Shown piece after piece: positions 25,461 through 35,192 of a stretch of 64,000 nt of DNA; position 1 is the stretch's first letter, and each line of letters starts with the position of its first letter. Location: positions 165,594 to 229,593 of the forward strand of contig NZ_FXYA01000214.1 in the NCBI RefSeq assembly GCF_900184965.1, written 5' to 3'. Source of the DNA: Akkermansia muciniphila (lineage in GTDB: Bacteria > Verrucomicrobiota > Verrucomicrobiia > Verrucomicrobiales > Akkermansiaceae). The notes beneath the pieces are model-generated. The model saw only the letters and a list, made by a program, of their open reading frames with translations, searched no databases and was not told the origin of the DNA. The position numbers and the translations under genes were made by a program.

Positions 25461-27407
25461 ATGAACGTGATGCAGGTCAACTACGGGGCCACGGGGACCA
25501 GCACGGCGGTGGACGCGCTGGGGATGCGCGATATGCAGGCGCGCGCGTACGCCAAAAGGCGTGAGCGGTATCTGCTGCTAAAGGCGCCGCCGGCATCCGG
25601 CAAGAGCCGCGCGCTGATGTATCTGGCTCTGGATAAGCTGGAACGGCAGGGGCTGCGCAAGGTGATTGTGGCTGTGCCGGAACGGACGATTGGCGGTTCT
25701 TTCGCGCCCGTACGGCTGACGGAAAGCGGATTTTTCGCGGACTGGACGCCGGACTTGCGCTACAACCTGTGCACGCCCGGAGCGGATGCCGGCAAGGTGG
25801 CCCGTTTTGTGGAGTTTATGGAGAGCGAGGCCCGCATCCTGATTTGCACGCATGCCACGCTGCGCTTCGCGTTTGAAAAGCTGGCTACGGAAGCGTTCAG
25901 CGGCTGCCTGCTGGGGATAGATGAATTTCACCATGTGTCCGCGGACCGTGAAAGCAGCCGGCTGGGCGCTCTTCTGCATGACGTGATGAGGGAAACGGAC
26001 GCCCATGTGCTGGCCATGACGGGCTCCTACTTCCGCGGGGACAATGTGCCCATTCTGCTGCCGGAAGATGAAGCCAGGTTCAGCCGGGTAGTGTATACGT
26101 ATTATGACCAGCTGAACGGGTACAGGCATTTGAAATCCCTGGGGATAGGCTATCATTTTTACCAGGGCCGTTATCTGGACGCCCTGCCGGAGGTTCTGGA
26201 TACGGACAGGAAGACCATCCTGCACATTCCCCATGTGAACAGCGGGGAATCCACCAAAGAAAAGTATGATGAAGTAGGCCATATTCTGGATATCATGGGC
26301 ACGGTGGAGGGAGAAGACCCGGAGAATGGCCTCCTTTACGTGCGCCGCCGCGCGGACGGGCGCGTGCTGAAAGTGGCGGATCTGGTGAATGATGAGGCCG
26401 CCCACCGCAACAGGCTGGTGGCTTATCTGCGTAAAGTGAAACAGAAGGATGAACTGGATATTATCATTGCCCTGGGCATGGCCAAGGAAGGCTTTGACTG
26501 GCCCTGGTGCGAACATGCCCTGACGGTGGGTTACCGGGGGTCTTTGACGGAGATCATCCAGATTATCGGCCGCGCCACGCGCGACTGCCCGGGCAAGACC
26601 CATGCCCAGTTCACCAATCTGGTGGCCGCCCCGGCGGCGAAGGATGAGGAAGTGACGCTGGCGGTGAATAATATGTTGAAAGCGGTGACGGCCTCCCTGC
26701 TGATGGAGCAGGTGCTGACCCCGGAATTCAAATTCCGGGCCCGTGCGGAGAGCGAGGACGAACGCAGGCCGGGGACGATTCACATCCGCGGATTCAAAGA
26801 ACCGGGCACCGGGCGTGTGAGGGATATCGTGGAGAATGACCTGGCGGATTTGAAAGCCCGCATCATGCAGGATGATATGGTCAGAAAGCTGATTGCCCAT
26901 CCGGATGCGGACCCCCGCATCGTCAATAAGGTGCTGGTGCCTAAAATCATTGCGGAACGCTATCCCGGATTGACGGAAGAGGAACGGGAAGAAGTGCGTC
27001 AGGCCGTGGTGACGGATTGCGCCATCAGGAGCGGGGAAATCAGGGAAGAGAAGGATTCCGTGAGCGGTCAGAGCCGGGAATTTATTAAGATGGGTGAAAA
27101 ATTTGTTAATGTTAATGATTTGGATATCAACCTGATAGACGGAATTAATCCCTTCCGCGGGGCATTTGAGATTATGTCCAAGCAACTGACAGCCCCCGTT
27201 TTGCGGCTGATACGGGATGCCATTGCGGAAACGCGCATCACCCTGGGGTTGCAAGAGGCCGTTCTGCTGTGGGAATCTGTGCTGGCTTTCAACAAGGCGC
27301 GCGGCAGGGAACCTGACCCGAACGCGGAGGATGCCAATGAAGCCACTCTGGGGCAGGCTCTGGTGCTGATACGCAGGGAAAAACGGAGGAGGGCGCGTCA
27401 TGGATAA
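25461..27407 (+). CDS. DEAD/DEAH-box helicase, YeeB-like
   Basis: A 648-residue superfamily 2 ATPase. Walker A APPASGKS is at residues 42-49, the DEFH box (IDEFHHVS) at 154-157, and motif III-like AMTGSYF follows. The second RecA domain has IIALGMAKEGFDWPWCEHA and a motif VI-like EIIQIIGRATRDCPGKTHA. A long C-terminal region of about 250 residues has no recognised domain. It starts 5 bases after the methyltransferase stop and overlaps the next gene by 8 bases, so the three are translated together. It probably drives DNA translocation or remodelling for the methyltransferase/nuclease partners in phage defence; this is inferred from the yeeABC-like gene order. Confidence 0.83.
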   Translation: MNVMQVNYGATGTSTAVDALGMRDMQARAYAKRRERYLLLKAPPASGKSRALMYLALDKLERQGLRKVIVAVPERTIGGSFAPVRLTESGFFADWTPDLRYNLCTPGADAGKVARFVEFMESEARILICTHATLRFAFEKLATEAFSGCLLGIDEFHHVSADRESSRLGALLHDVMRETDAHVLAMTGSYFRGDNVPILLPEDEARFSRVVYTYYDQLNGYRHLKSLGIGYHFYQGRYLDALPEVLDTDRKTILHIPHVNSGESTKEKYDEVGHILDIMGTVEGEDPENGLLYVRRRADGRVLKVADLVNDEAAHRNRLVAYLRKVKQKDELDIIIALGMAKEGFDWPWCEHALTVGYRGSLTEIIQIIGRATRDCPGKTHAQFTNLVAAPAAKDEEVTLAVNNMLKAVTASLLMEQVLTPEFKFRARAESEDERRPGTIHIRGFKEPGTGRVRDIVENDLADLKARIMQDDMVRKLIAHPDADPRIVNKVLVPKIIAERYPGLTEEEREEVRQAVVTDCAIRSGEIREEKDSVSGQSREFIKMGEKFVNVNDLDINLIDGINPFRGAFEIMSKQLTAPVLRLIRDAIAETRITLGLQEAVLLWESVLAFNKARGREPDPNAEDANEATLGQALVLIRREKRRRARHG

Positions 27408-28593
27408 GGAAGCGCTGGAAAGAAGGCTTGCTGCCATTTTTGAGGAGGCGGAGGAAGCCGGGATCCACCTGGACGGCAAGCCGGAGCGAGTCCCTGTGAG
27501 CAGGGGGGACAGGCTGGCGGAGTCTTTTGAGGAGATCTCCCGTTTTGTGGATGAATGCGGGAGGGAACCGGTCAAGGGGCTATCCATGAATGAACGCAGA
27601 CTGGCCGCCCGGCTGGAACAAATCCGTCAGGATCCCGTCAGGGCGGCCCAGCTGCGCCCCATTGACCGGCACGGGCTGCTGCCCCAGCCGCCTGCCACGG
27701 TGGAGGAGGTGTTCTGTGATAAGAGCATGGAGGCTCTGCTGGAGGATGAAGACGCTGCGGATATTTTTGACGTGAGCGCTCTGCCCCGGCGGGAGCTGCC
27801 GGAATATATTGCCAAACGCGTGCCATGCCGGAATTTTGAGCGGTTCCGGGAGCTTTTTGCGCGGTGCCAGCGTGAACTGAATGAGGGTAAACGCCATACT
27901 TCACGTGTGGCCAATGGGCAGAAAAATGTGCTGGAACAGGGAAATTTTGTTCTGTTGAAAGGGATGCTGGCCTATATAGCCGATAAGGGAGAGACTACGT
28001 ATAACCGCCGCAAAGAACGGAATAACCGTTTGCGCGTGATTTTTGAAAATGGAACGGAGGCCGATCTGCTGATGCGCTCCCTGTTTTGTGCCTTGTATGA
28101 CGGCGGCCGCCTGGTCAGCGAGCTGGATGAAACGGAATTGAAGCTGGAAGGCCCCGTGAATGAAGATGACTGCCTTACCGGCTGCGTGTATGTGCTGAAA
28201 TCCGCCAGCAGGCTCCCGGAAGTGCGGGCCATTCCTCATCTGTACAAAATAGGGGTAAGTTCCGTGCCGCTGGAAGAACGTATTGCCCATGCTCGCCATG
28301 AGGCGACGTATCTGATGGCGGATGTCATTCCCGTGCGGAAGTGGGATTGTTACAATCTGGATGCCCGCAAGGCGGAAAACCTGCTTCACCATTTCTTTGC
28401 CGCCGCCTGCCTGGATTTGGAAATCAGGGATGGGAGCGGGCGGCTGTGCCGTCCGCGGGAATGGTTTTCCGTTCCTCTGGGGATTATTGAACAGGTGATT
28501 CCTCTGTTGCTGGACGGCAGCATTATTCATTACCGGTATGATCCGGAGTCCATGACGTTGGAAAAACGGGCGGGAGACGGAAAAGGGAGGTGA
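27400..28593 (+). CDS. T5orf172/GIY-YIG-type protein, YeeC-like
   Basis: A 397-residue protein. The C-terminal part (about residues 260-375) has GCVYVLKSAS then PHLYKIGVSSVPLEERIAHA, a T5orf172/GIY-YIG-like core, followed by KAENLLHHFFAAACL, where the glutamate suits the metal site and the histidines the conserved helix. The N-terminal 250 residues are charged and helical with no recognised fold; residues near 190-240 (ETTYNRRKERNNRLRVIFEN) look like a nucleic-acid binding module. The start overlaps the helicase stop by 8 bases. In this operon it is the only candidate nuclease, since the methyltransferase N-domain is degenerate. Confidence 0.72.
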   Translation: MDKEALERRLAAIFEEAEEAGIHLDGKPERVPVSRGDRLAESFEEISRFVDECGREPVKGLSMNERRLAARLEQIRQDPVRAAQLRPIDRHGLLPQPPATVEEVFCDKSMEALLEDEDAADIFDVSALPRRELPEYIAKRVPCRNFERFRELFARCQRELNEGKRHTSRVANGQKNVLEQGNFVLLKGMLAYIADKGETTYNRRKERNNRLRVIFENGTEADLLMRSLFCALYDGGRLVSELDETELKLEGPVNEDDCLTGCVYVLKSASRLPEVRAIPHLYKIGVSSVPLEERIAHARHEATYLMADVIPVRKWDCYNLDARKAENLLHHFFAAACLDLEIRDGSGRLCRPREWFSVPLGIIEQVIPLLLDGSIIHYRYDPESMTLEKRAGDGKGR

Positions 28594-28701
28594 GGGGGAA
28601 GGCAGACAGGCCGCTCTTCACCTGACCGGCCTGCTTCCAGAGGCGCCCGGCGGCATATCCGCCAGGGGCCATCATGGAATGACGGATATTTCCAGAAGGT
28701 C

Positions 28702-31700
28702 TTATGGCATGGAAATGCCGATTTTGTGTTCCCGGCTGTTGCCGCGGAGTTCCGGGGCGTACATGGCCTCAATGACGGCCGGAAGGGCGCTGAAGCGTCC
28801 CGGACGTTCCGCGCGCAGGCGGTGGCTGATCTGGTACTGGCCCATGGGCAGGGAGGAAAGGAAGAGGCGTATTTCTTCATCCCCTATTTCCCTGTAGCCG
28901 GAAACGGTTCCCAGCCGGGTGTAGCCGCTGGCGGTTTCCCGGGATTCGCAGCCTGCGGGCTTGGGGTCCCGGAGCATGAGGTATTCCACGTCGTTCTTCG
29001 TTTTCACGGTCATCACCACTTCAATGATGTCGCCGCTGGCGATGACGTCCCCGTTTTTCAACAGCGTGCGCCGTGTCAGGTCTCTGCCCTGGGAGACGAG
29101 CTCCCCTGCATCCGTCTGGGTGTCCTTCACGGAACCGTCTTTCACCGTTTCCTTCCGGATGCGGTAGTAGGAGCGTTCCACGGTGACGGCATTCCCCGCG
29201 GCGGGAATGGGATCTTCCAGGGAGAAGTAGCTGAGGGTGGAATGGGCATAAATGTTCCCTCTGCCCTTTTTCCTGCGGATGGTGATGACATGGCTGCCGT
29301 CCGTCAGGTCTTTCCCGCGCATGCGGAAGGCGTTGTCAAAGGTGAACAGGGTTTCTTTCGTGCTGGAAACCGTTTTAACCGGAACGCCGTCGTACAGGAT
29401 TTCCGCTTCCATGTCCTCCATGCCTTCCCTAGTCTGGAGAAGATAGGCGGACAAGGCTTCCAGACAATCCGCCGTATCTTTGGTGGAGTCCCAGTAGGAA
29501 CCGTTGGCGCGGTTGTCGAGCAGCCATTTTGCCAGGCGCGCCGTGACGGGATTGCCGGGGTCGCTCTTGGCCATCAGTTTCAGGTAGGCCGCCTGCGTGG
29601 CCGTGCCGCTGCCGTACCACCGCCACCAGTAGCCTTCATTGGGAAGGCGCAGCCAGGCGGTTTGCAGGGAGTCGTCCTGCTGGAGGAACTGGGAAATGAT
29701 GGGCATTACCTTCTTGAAGTCGTCCATGCGGTGGGCGTCCAGCAGGATTTCCGCCAGTTGAATCTGGCTGATGACGGGAAGTTCCAGCCTGTCGCGGAAC
29801 AGGCAGCGTTCCATGGGAAGGTTTTTGACGCCGCATTCCGCCAGGACGGAGTAAACCAGGGCGTCCGTCGCGGAGGCCATCAGGCGGTAATCCCCCAGCT
29901 TGCGGATGGCTTCCTTCTTTTTCGGTTCGTCCGGCAGTTGTTCCAGTTTCCGGTATTCGTCTCCTTTTTCAAGAAGAGCTGTCTGGCGTTCCTGATAGTT
30001 TTTCAGCCAGCGGACGGCTTTGGAAAGCATCCCCTCCGGGACATTGACCGTGTTTGAAGCAATCTTCAGGCCGTGCGCCACATGGGCCGTCATGACGGGG
30101 TCCCCTTCGCTGGCTCCTCCGAACCATCCCCAGGAACCGTTGGAGAGCTGTTTCTCCCGGAGGGAGGAGATTCCCCTGGCGGCCATCTTCTTCAGCGCGG
30201 CTTCATCATAAACGGGGTTGCGTTCCAGCTTCTTCATGACGCTGTCATGGAAGGCCTTGTCCCTAATGTCCCGGGGATTCAGATTGCGATGGCTTGTCAG
30301 CGCCGCTCCGGGATTCAGGCCGAGCTGCTTGAGCGTGTCCATGACGACGAGAGCAGGCAGGAAACGGTTGAGCGTCTGTTCCACGCAGCCGTAGGGGTAT
30401 TCCGCCAGATAAGGCAGCGCTTCCACCATGCTGAGGGCGATGCTGGGGGAGACCTTGACGACCAGTTCGCTTTCCTCCCTGCGCCGCTGCTGCGGCAGGG
30501 AAATGGAGAGCGTCTTTTCCTGTTCTCCGGAGAGCACTGCGGCGCTTTCCGCATGGAGCTGCTTCATGCCGTGCACCAGTACGGGAAAGTTCATCTGCAT
30601 GGCGTCTCCGGTAGAGCCTGCCGCCGCTTCCATGGCGACGGCGGCGGTTCCCTCCCTGACGGCGGAGGTCCACCAGTTGACGACCGTCTGCCCCTGGGCG
30701 GGAACGTCCACTTCCCGCGCGGCTGAATTGTCCGAATCTGCGGAAAGCCCCTTCACGGCCGGAGCGTCAGCCGGGAGAAGTTCCAGGCAACCGTTTTTCA
30801 GGGAAATGGAAACGCGGGCGCGGATGTTTTTGTCCGTCCGGTTGCGGATCAGGGCGCTGAGCATCACGACATCTTTTTCCACAAAGAAGCGCGGGGCTTG
30901 CATGCTGACCATGAAGTCCTTCGTGGTCAGGAATTCCGCGGAAGCCTGCCCCACCTGCAATCCGGGGGTGATGACCCAGGCTGAGGCTTTCCATGTGGTC
31001 AGATTGTCCGGCATTTCCACAGGGACGGCAACGTTTCCTTCTTCATCCGTTTTGAGCGTGCCGCACCACTTGATGCAGTCCGCAAAATGGGTGCGCAGTT
31101 GAATATGCGGGGAACCGTTTTCCTGTACGTCCGCATTTCCCTGTTCGGCTGCATGGGAATCACTTTTTGCGCCTTCCTTGTCCACTGCCATAGCCATGGC
31201 CGGAGCGGCGGCGGGGGCTGCCGCTCCTGTAGCCAATACGCGGCTTGCGGCGGCATCAGCGCCGGAATCGAGTTCTGCCTCCGCAAAGCCGTTGACGGTT
31301 CCTTTGGCCTTTCTCACCATAGGGCCGTAATTTTTGTAGAGCAGGGATTGGAAATAGGGCTGGTCCGGACCGCGGTCCTGCTGCGTTCCGGAAGCCGTCA
31401 TTTTTTTCAGGCTGAGGAAGCCGGTTTCGTTCAGGCTGCCCCATACGGTTTTGGCAATGTCCGTAATATTGGGGCGCGCAATGTATTCCAGAGCCTTGTC
31501 ATAAATGGCCAGGGCGACGACGCCGTTTCTGACGGGGGTGCCGTCCGGCCCCTTGACCTGAATGCTGACGTTGCCTTGTTCACCGGGCCGGTATTGGGAT
31601 TTGCCCGGCGTGACGGCAGGTTCCAGAATCTGCCCGGAGGGCGGAATCAGCAGTTCGGCGGAAGTCGTATGAAGTTCTCCGTTTCTGACGGTGAAGGCGT

Positions 31701-34700
31701 TGACGCCCATATTGGGCATGTCTTCCCGGGTCAGGCGGCATTCCACAAGGGCTGTCTGCCGGTCCAGGGGAACCAGGCTGCGGGATTCGTTTTTCCAGGA
31801 GTTTCGCAGGAAGGTCCAGACGCGGGCGTCCGGATAATCAGAGGTGACGAGCAGCCTGGCCGTATCTCCCGGAGCGTATTCCTTTTTGTCCGGAGTGATG
31901 GAAAGGGGATTGATTTTAAAAGGATTCTGTTTGCCCTTGCCGTAGGAAAGGAACTGGAAGGTCTCTTCCACCCTGTTGTCGTGCCCGTCCTCCAGGGTTG
32001 TGGAAAGGGCATACAGGCCGGATTCCCCGGTCTGGAAGGACAGGGAGGCTTCCCCATCTTTTCCGGTGGCTATGTTCCAGGTTTCCAGAGTTTCCCGTTT
32101 GCCGTCCGCACGGATATGCCGCAGGACGCAGGTTCCCCTGGCATGGGCAATTTTGGCGCCATCCGCCGTGGCTGCGGTAATGGATGCCTGAACCGGCGTT
32201 CCGGCGGGGGCATAGCCGCGATTCAGGGTGGTGAAGATATTGAACGGACGGAACGTGGCAATGACCTGTCCGGAAGCGGCAACTTCCCGCAGGGAGGCGT
32301 CCGTCACGCTGACGGAAACGCGGTAGGTGATGTTGCTGGAGGGGAAATCCCGGGCATCCTGCGCTGTGGATAATTCTACGGATGCTTTTCCGTCTTTGTT
32401 CAGCGGAACCGTCTTTTCCAGGACAGTCAGAGGCGCATCCGGGAAAAAGGGAATGCTGTACGGGCTGAAAGACCTGTCGTACAGCCAGCTCCATTTCCAG
32501 TAAGGCGTCCAGACATCCGCTCCCAGCGTCCGGGTAATCGTGATGGTTGCTTTTCCCTCGCTTACGGGGCCGCCCGCGTAATAATCCGCCTGAATGGCGA
32601 CGGGAATGGGCTGACCCAGCCGGACTGGTTTGGCGGGGGCATCCATTCTGACGGAAAATTCCGGCTTTTTATACTCTTCCATCCGGAAAAGGGGGGCATA
32701 CAGCCGGAAATCCGGGTCTGCGGAGTCATGCAGTTTCAGCTTGGCTCCGTACTGGCCCAGCGGAGCTCCCGCGGGAATAAGCAGTTCCAGTTCAAAGCTG
32801 CCTGTGGAATCCGTCGTAACGGTTTTTGGCGGGAAAATGCTTTCATCCCCTGTTGGGGAGGCAATGGTCAGCGTCAGTTTTTTCCCGGCGCAGTCTTTTG
32901 TTCCGGGATTCGCGATGTCCGGGCGGAAGAGGACGCCTTTGAAACGGGCCGTCTGTCCGGGGCGGTACACGGGCTGGCTTTCCAGGAAAAAGCAGGAATA
33001 GGAGTCGGAGGCCTTGTTGGCCGTATCCATGAGGTAATTGCCGGATTCCCAGCCGTAGTCAGATATTCCCGCCAGCACATAACTTTCCCCCTTGGAAGCG
33101 ATGCCCAGGAACATGTTGTAAGAGGGTTCTCTGGAATCGCGGGGAGGTATTGTTTCCACCATGGCTCCGTCCTTGTCCGTGATCCCTTTTACCTGGCGTT
33201 TTTGGAGCGTTTTATCCTGCCGGTAGCGTAGGAACCGCAAGCTGCCTCCTTCCACGGGCATTCCCGTTCCGGCGTCCGCCAGGAACCAGAGATTGCCTTC
33301 CGGAACGGAACGGCGTACCAGCACCATGTCCGACAGAGTGAGAAAGCGATGGAATCGGTAGCCATTTTCCAGGGTGACGGTAAGCAGATACCAGCCGGGC
33401 TTGCGGGTGGGAACGGGAATATGGGCGATGTAGTTCAGGTGCCGGTCCCCGGGAGTCAGGGCTATTTCTTCCCCCTTGATTTCCTCCCCCAGATAGCGGG
33501 CACAGGATGAGTCATGCAGCAGGTTGGAGAGCAGGTTTCCCAGATTGGAATACCCGTTTCTGTAAGCTTTTTCCAGCGTTTTGGAGGTCTGGATCTTGTC
33601 CATGCGCTCCTCCTGCCACCGCTTCATATCTACGGGGCGGACCGCTACGCAAGCCCGGGAGGCGTTGCGGTAGGAGAAGGAGACGGTCACCGATTCTCCT
33701 GCCAGCAGTGTCCTTTTATCCGTATCAAATGTCCCGTTAGGTTTCGTGATGGAGGCGATGCGTTTCTTCAGGTTGTCCGCCACGTTCAGAAATTCCTTCC
33801 TGTCTTTCTTGTCCCAGGATTGCGCGTTCCAGTTCTGAAGGGCTTTTCTTAATAACTGCGCGGCGGCGGGCCTCTGGTTGCGGGCCAGGAACTCATCCGC
33901 TGCCAGATGGGCGGCATTGACGTAATCATCCGGCTCCGGAGTTATCCGGACGGCGGAAGCAATCCGGATGAAATCATAATCCGGGGGAAGGGTGGCGAGC
34001 AGGAATTTACCGTTGCCCGTCCGGTCGGTTTTAACGACGGTCTGGTTCGTTTTTAATTCCGCCGGGTTGACGCCCGCCACCATGCCCGCATTGCCGGGAC
34101 CGTACACGAATTCCTGATCCGGCGCCGTATTGGCATAAGAGAACAGCCGGCGGCACCAGGATGCGGTGAAATAATTGACCTGGTTGGCCAGTTCCGGATT
34201 CGCCTGAATGGCGGCGTCCAGCAGCCAGCGCATGCGTTCTCCGTCGTTTTTAGCCGTCTCCCAGGAGGAAGAGGCATGATAAAAGACGACTTCCGGCTTC
34301 CCCGTTTTGGCATTGACCTCGACGGGCACGGTGGCGACGTTCCGGAACGGGGAGGCTTCCTCCCTGGCGACGTACCCCGGCAGTTCCTCCAGGCTGGTGA
34401 GGTTCCCCAGGGCGGCGTAAGCCTGGAAGGGGGAAGGGGAACTGTAGCGGCTGCCTTTCACCAGCAACGCCTGCGCCGTGATGAAGCGCAGTTGCCCCAG
34501 AAGTTTCATGTTGTTGTCCTTTTCCGCCAGCCGCATGGCCTTGACAAGGCACCGCAGGGTTTCCACTCGGTCCCTTGCTTCTCCGGAATATTCCCCATCC
34601 CATGGTCCGGCGCCACGGATATAGGCGCCGTCCACCAGTTTGAACGTATGGCAGGCGTTCTGGTACAGGAGCGCGGCGTCCATCAGGAAATACGGGTTGC

Positions 34701-35052
34701 CGCCGTGACGCTTCATCTGTTCCTGCAAAATGGAATTCAGATTGATGGAATCATCCAGGGCATTGAGACGGGTAAGAGCCTGGCAGTAAAGAAGCAGATC
34801 TGTCCCACTGTATTGGTCGTCATATTCATGGAGTTGTTTCAGGGCCTGTTCCGCCGCTTTTTTGAACAGCCTTTTACCCAGAAGCTTTTCAATGTTTTCA
34901 ACAGCTTGCTTCCTTTGCTGCGGGGAAACAGGGGAATTTTTAACTTCCGCAGGGGCATGTTGTTGCGGAGGGGTGGAGGCGTCCACCGGAGACGGCATTC
35001 CTGAGGCCAGCAATCCTGCCGCCAGAAAAAGAGCGGAAAAGAATCTGTTCAT
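28702..35052 (-). CDS. Bacterial alpha-2-macroglobulin with thioester
   Basis: A 2116-residue secreted protein, one of the largest in the window. Residues 1-26 are a Sec signal (FFSALFLAAGLLASG) without a clear lipobox. Helical N-terminal repeats are followed by MG-type beta domains, an alpha-2-macroglobulin domain (IQLRTHFADCIKWCGTLKTD) and a thioester region with GCVEQTLNR near residue 1555, the reactive Cys-Gln pair. A C-terminal receptor-binding-like domain ends it. Such proteins trap and inhibit host or rival proteases in the periplasm. The penicillin-binding protein PbpC partner of the E. coli type is not adjacent. It is convergent with the defence operon, with about 108 bases between. 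Confidence 0.92.
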   Translation of the reverse strand: MNRFFSALFLAAGLLASGMPSPVDASTPPQQHAPAEVKNSPVSPQQRKQAVENIEKLLGKRLFKKAAEQALKQLHEYDDQYSGTDLLLYCQALTRLNALDDSINLNSILQEQMKRHGGNPYFLMDAALLYQNACHTFKLVDGAYIRGAGPWDGEYSGEARDRVETLRCLVKAMRLAEKDNNMKLLGQLRFITAQALLVKGSRYSSPSPFQAYAALGNLTSLEELPGYVAREEASPFRNVATVPVEVNAKTGKPEVVFYHASSSWETAKNDGERMRWLLDAAIQANPELANQVNYFTASWCRRLFSYANTAPDQEFVYGPGNAGMVAGVNPAELKTNQTVVKTDRTGNGKFLLATLPPDYDFIRIASAVRITPEPDDYVNAAHLAADEFLARNQRPAAAQLLRKALQNWNAQSWDKKDRKEFLNVADNLKKRIASITKPNGTFDTDKRTLLAGESVTVSFSYRNASRACVAVRPVDMKRWQEERMDKIQTSKTLEKAYRNGYSNLGNLLSNLLHDSSCARYLGEEIKGEEIALTPGDRHLNYIAHIPVPTRKPGWYLLTVTLENGYRFHRFLTLSDMVLVRRSVPEGNLWFLADAGTGMPVEGGSLRFLRYRQDKTLQKRQVKGITDKDGAMVETIPPRDSREPSYNMFLGIASKGESYVLAGISDYGWESGNYLMDTANKASDSYSCFFLESQPVYRPGQTARFKGVLFRPDIANPGTKDCAGKKLTLTIASPTGDESIFPPKTVTTDSTGSFELELLIPAGAPLGQYGAKLKLHDSADPDFRLYAPLFRMEEYKKPEFSVRMDAPAKPVRLGQPIPVAIQADYYAGGPVSEGKATITITRTLGADVWTPYWKWSWLYDRSFSPYSIPFFPDAPLTVLEKTVPLNKDGKASVELSTAQDARDFPSSNITYRVSVSVTDASLREVAASGQVIATFRPFNIFTTLNRGYAPAGTPVQASITAATADGAKIAHARGTCVLRHIRADGKRETLETWNIATGKDGEASLSFQTGESGLYALSTTLEDGHDNRVEETFQFLSYGKGKQNPFKINPLSITPDKKEYAPGDTARLLVTSDYPDARVWTFLRNSWKNESRSLVPLDRQTALVECRLTREDMPNMGVNAFTVRNGELHTTSAELLIPPSGQILEPAVTPGKSQYRPGEQGNVSIQVKGPDGTPVRNGVVALAIYDKALEYIARPNITDIAKTVWGSLNETGFLSLKKMTASGTQQDRGPDQPYFQSLLYKNYGPMVRKAKGTVNGFAEAELDSGADAAASRVLATGAAAPAAAPAMAMAVDKEGAKSDSHAAEQGNADVQENGSPHIQLRTHFADCIKWCGTLKTDEEGNVAVPVEMPDNLTTWKASAWVITPGLQVGQASAEFLTTKDFMVSMQAPRFFVEKDVVMLSALIRNRTDKNIRARVSISLKNGCLELLPADAPAVKGLSADSDNSAAREVDVPAQGQTVVNWWTSAVREGTAAVAMEAAAGSTGDAMQMNFPVLVHGMKQLHAESAAVLSGEQEKTLSISLPQQRRREESELVVKVSPSIALSMVEALPYLAEYPYGCVEQTLNRFLPALVVMDTLKQLGLNPGAALTSHRNLNPRDIRDKAFHDSVMKKLERNPVYDEAALKKMAARGISSLREKQLSNGSWGWFGGASEGDPVMTAHVAHGLKIASNTVNVPEGMLSKAVRWLKNYQERQTALLEKGDEYRKLEQLPDEPKKKEAIRKLGDYRLMASATDALVYSVLAECGVKNLPMERCLFRDRLELPVISQIQLAEILLDAHRMDDFKKVMPIISQFLQQDDSLQTAWLRLPNEGYWWRWYGSGTATQAAYLKLMAKSDPGNPVTARLAKWLLDNRANGSYWDSTKDTADCLEALSAYLLQTREGMEDMEAEILYDGVPVKTVSSTKETLFTFDNAFRMRGKDLTDGSHVITIRRKKGRGNIYAHSTLSYFSLEDPIPAAGNAVTVERSYYRIRKETVKDGSVKDTQTDAGELVSQGRDLTRRTLLKNGDVIASGDIIEVVMTVKTKNDVEYLMLRDPKPAGCESRETASGYTRLGTVSGYREIGDEEIRLFLSSLPMGQYQISHRLRAERPGRFSALPAVIEAMYAPELRGNSREHKIGISMP

Positions 35053-35192
35053 TCCGCCAGACTACTTCCAAGTAAAATCGTTGGCAAGTTGCAAGTGGGT
35101 TACGGGAAAAGGGAGAGTGTCTTAATGCTGTTAACAACACCGGGAGCGCTGGAAGGCCGGGAACTTCATGAATGGATGTTTTACCCCTTTCG

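Noticed and set aside
25578..27587. 669-codon minus-strand ORF over the helicase gene
   Set aside because: The plus strand has Walker A and DEFH motifs and tight operon spacing; the minus frame has no recognisable features.
28607..28633. CAGGCCG/CGGCCTG pairing after the YeeC-like gene considered as a terminator
   Set aside because: Loop is large and no T-run follows on either strand.
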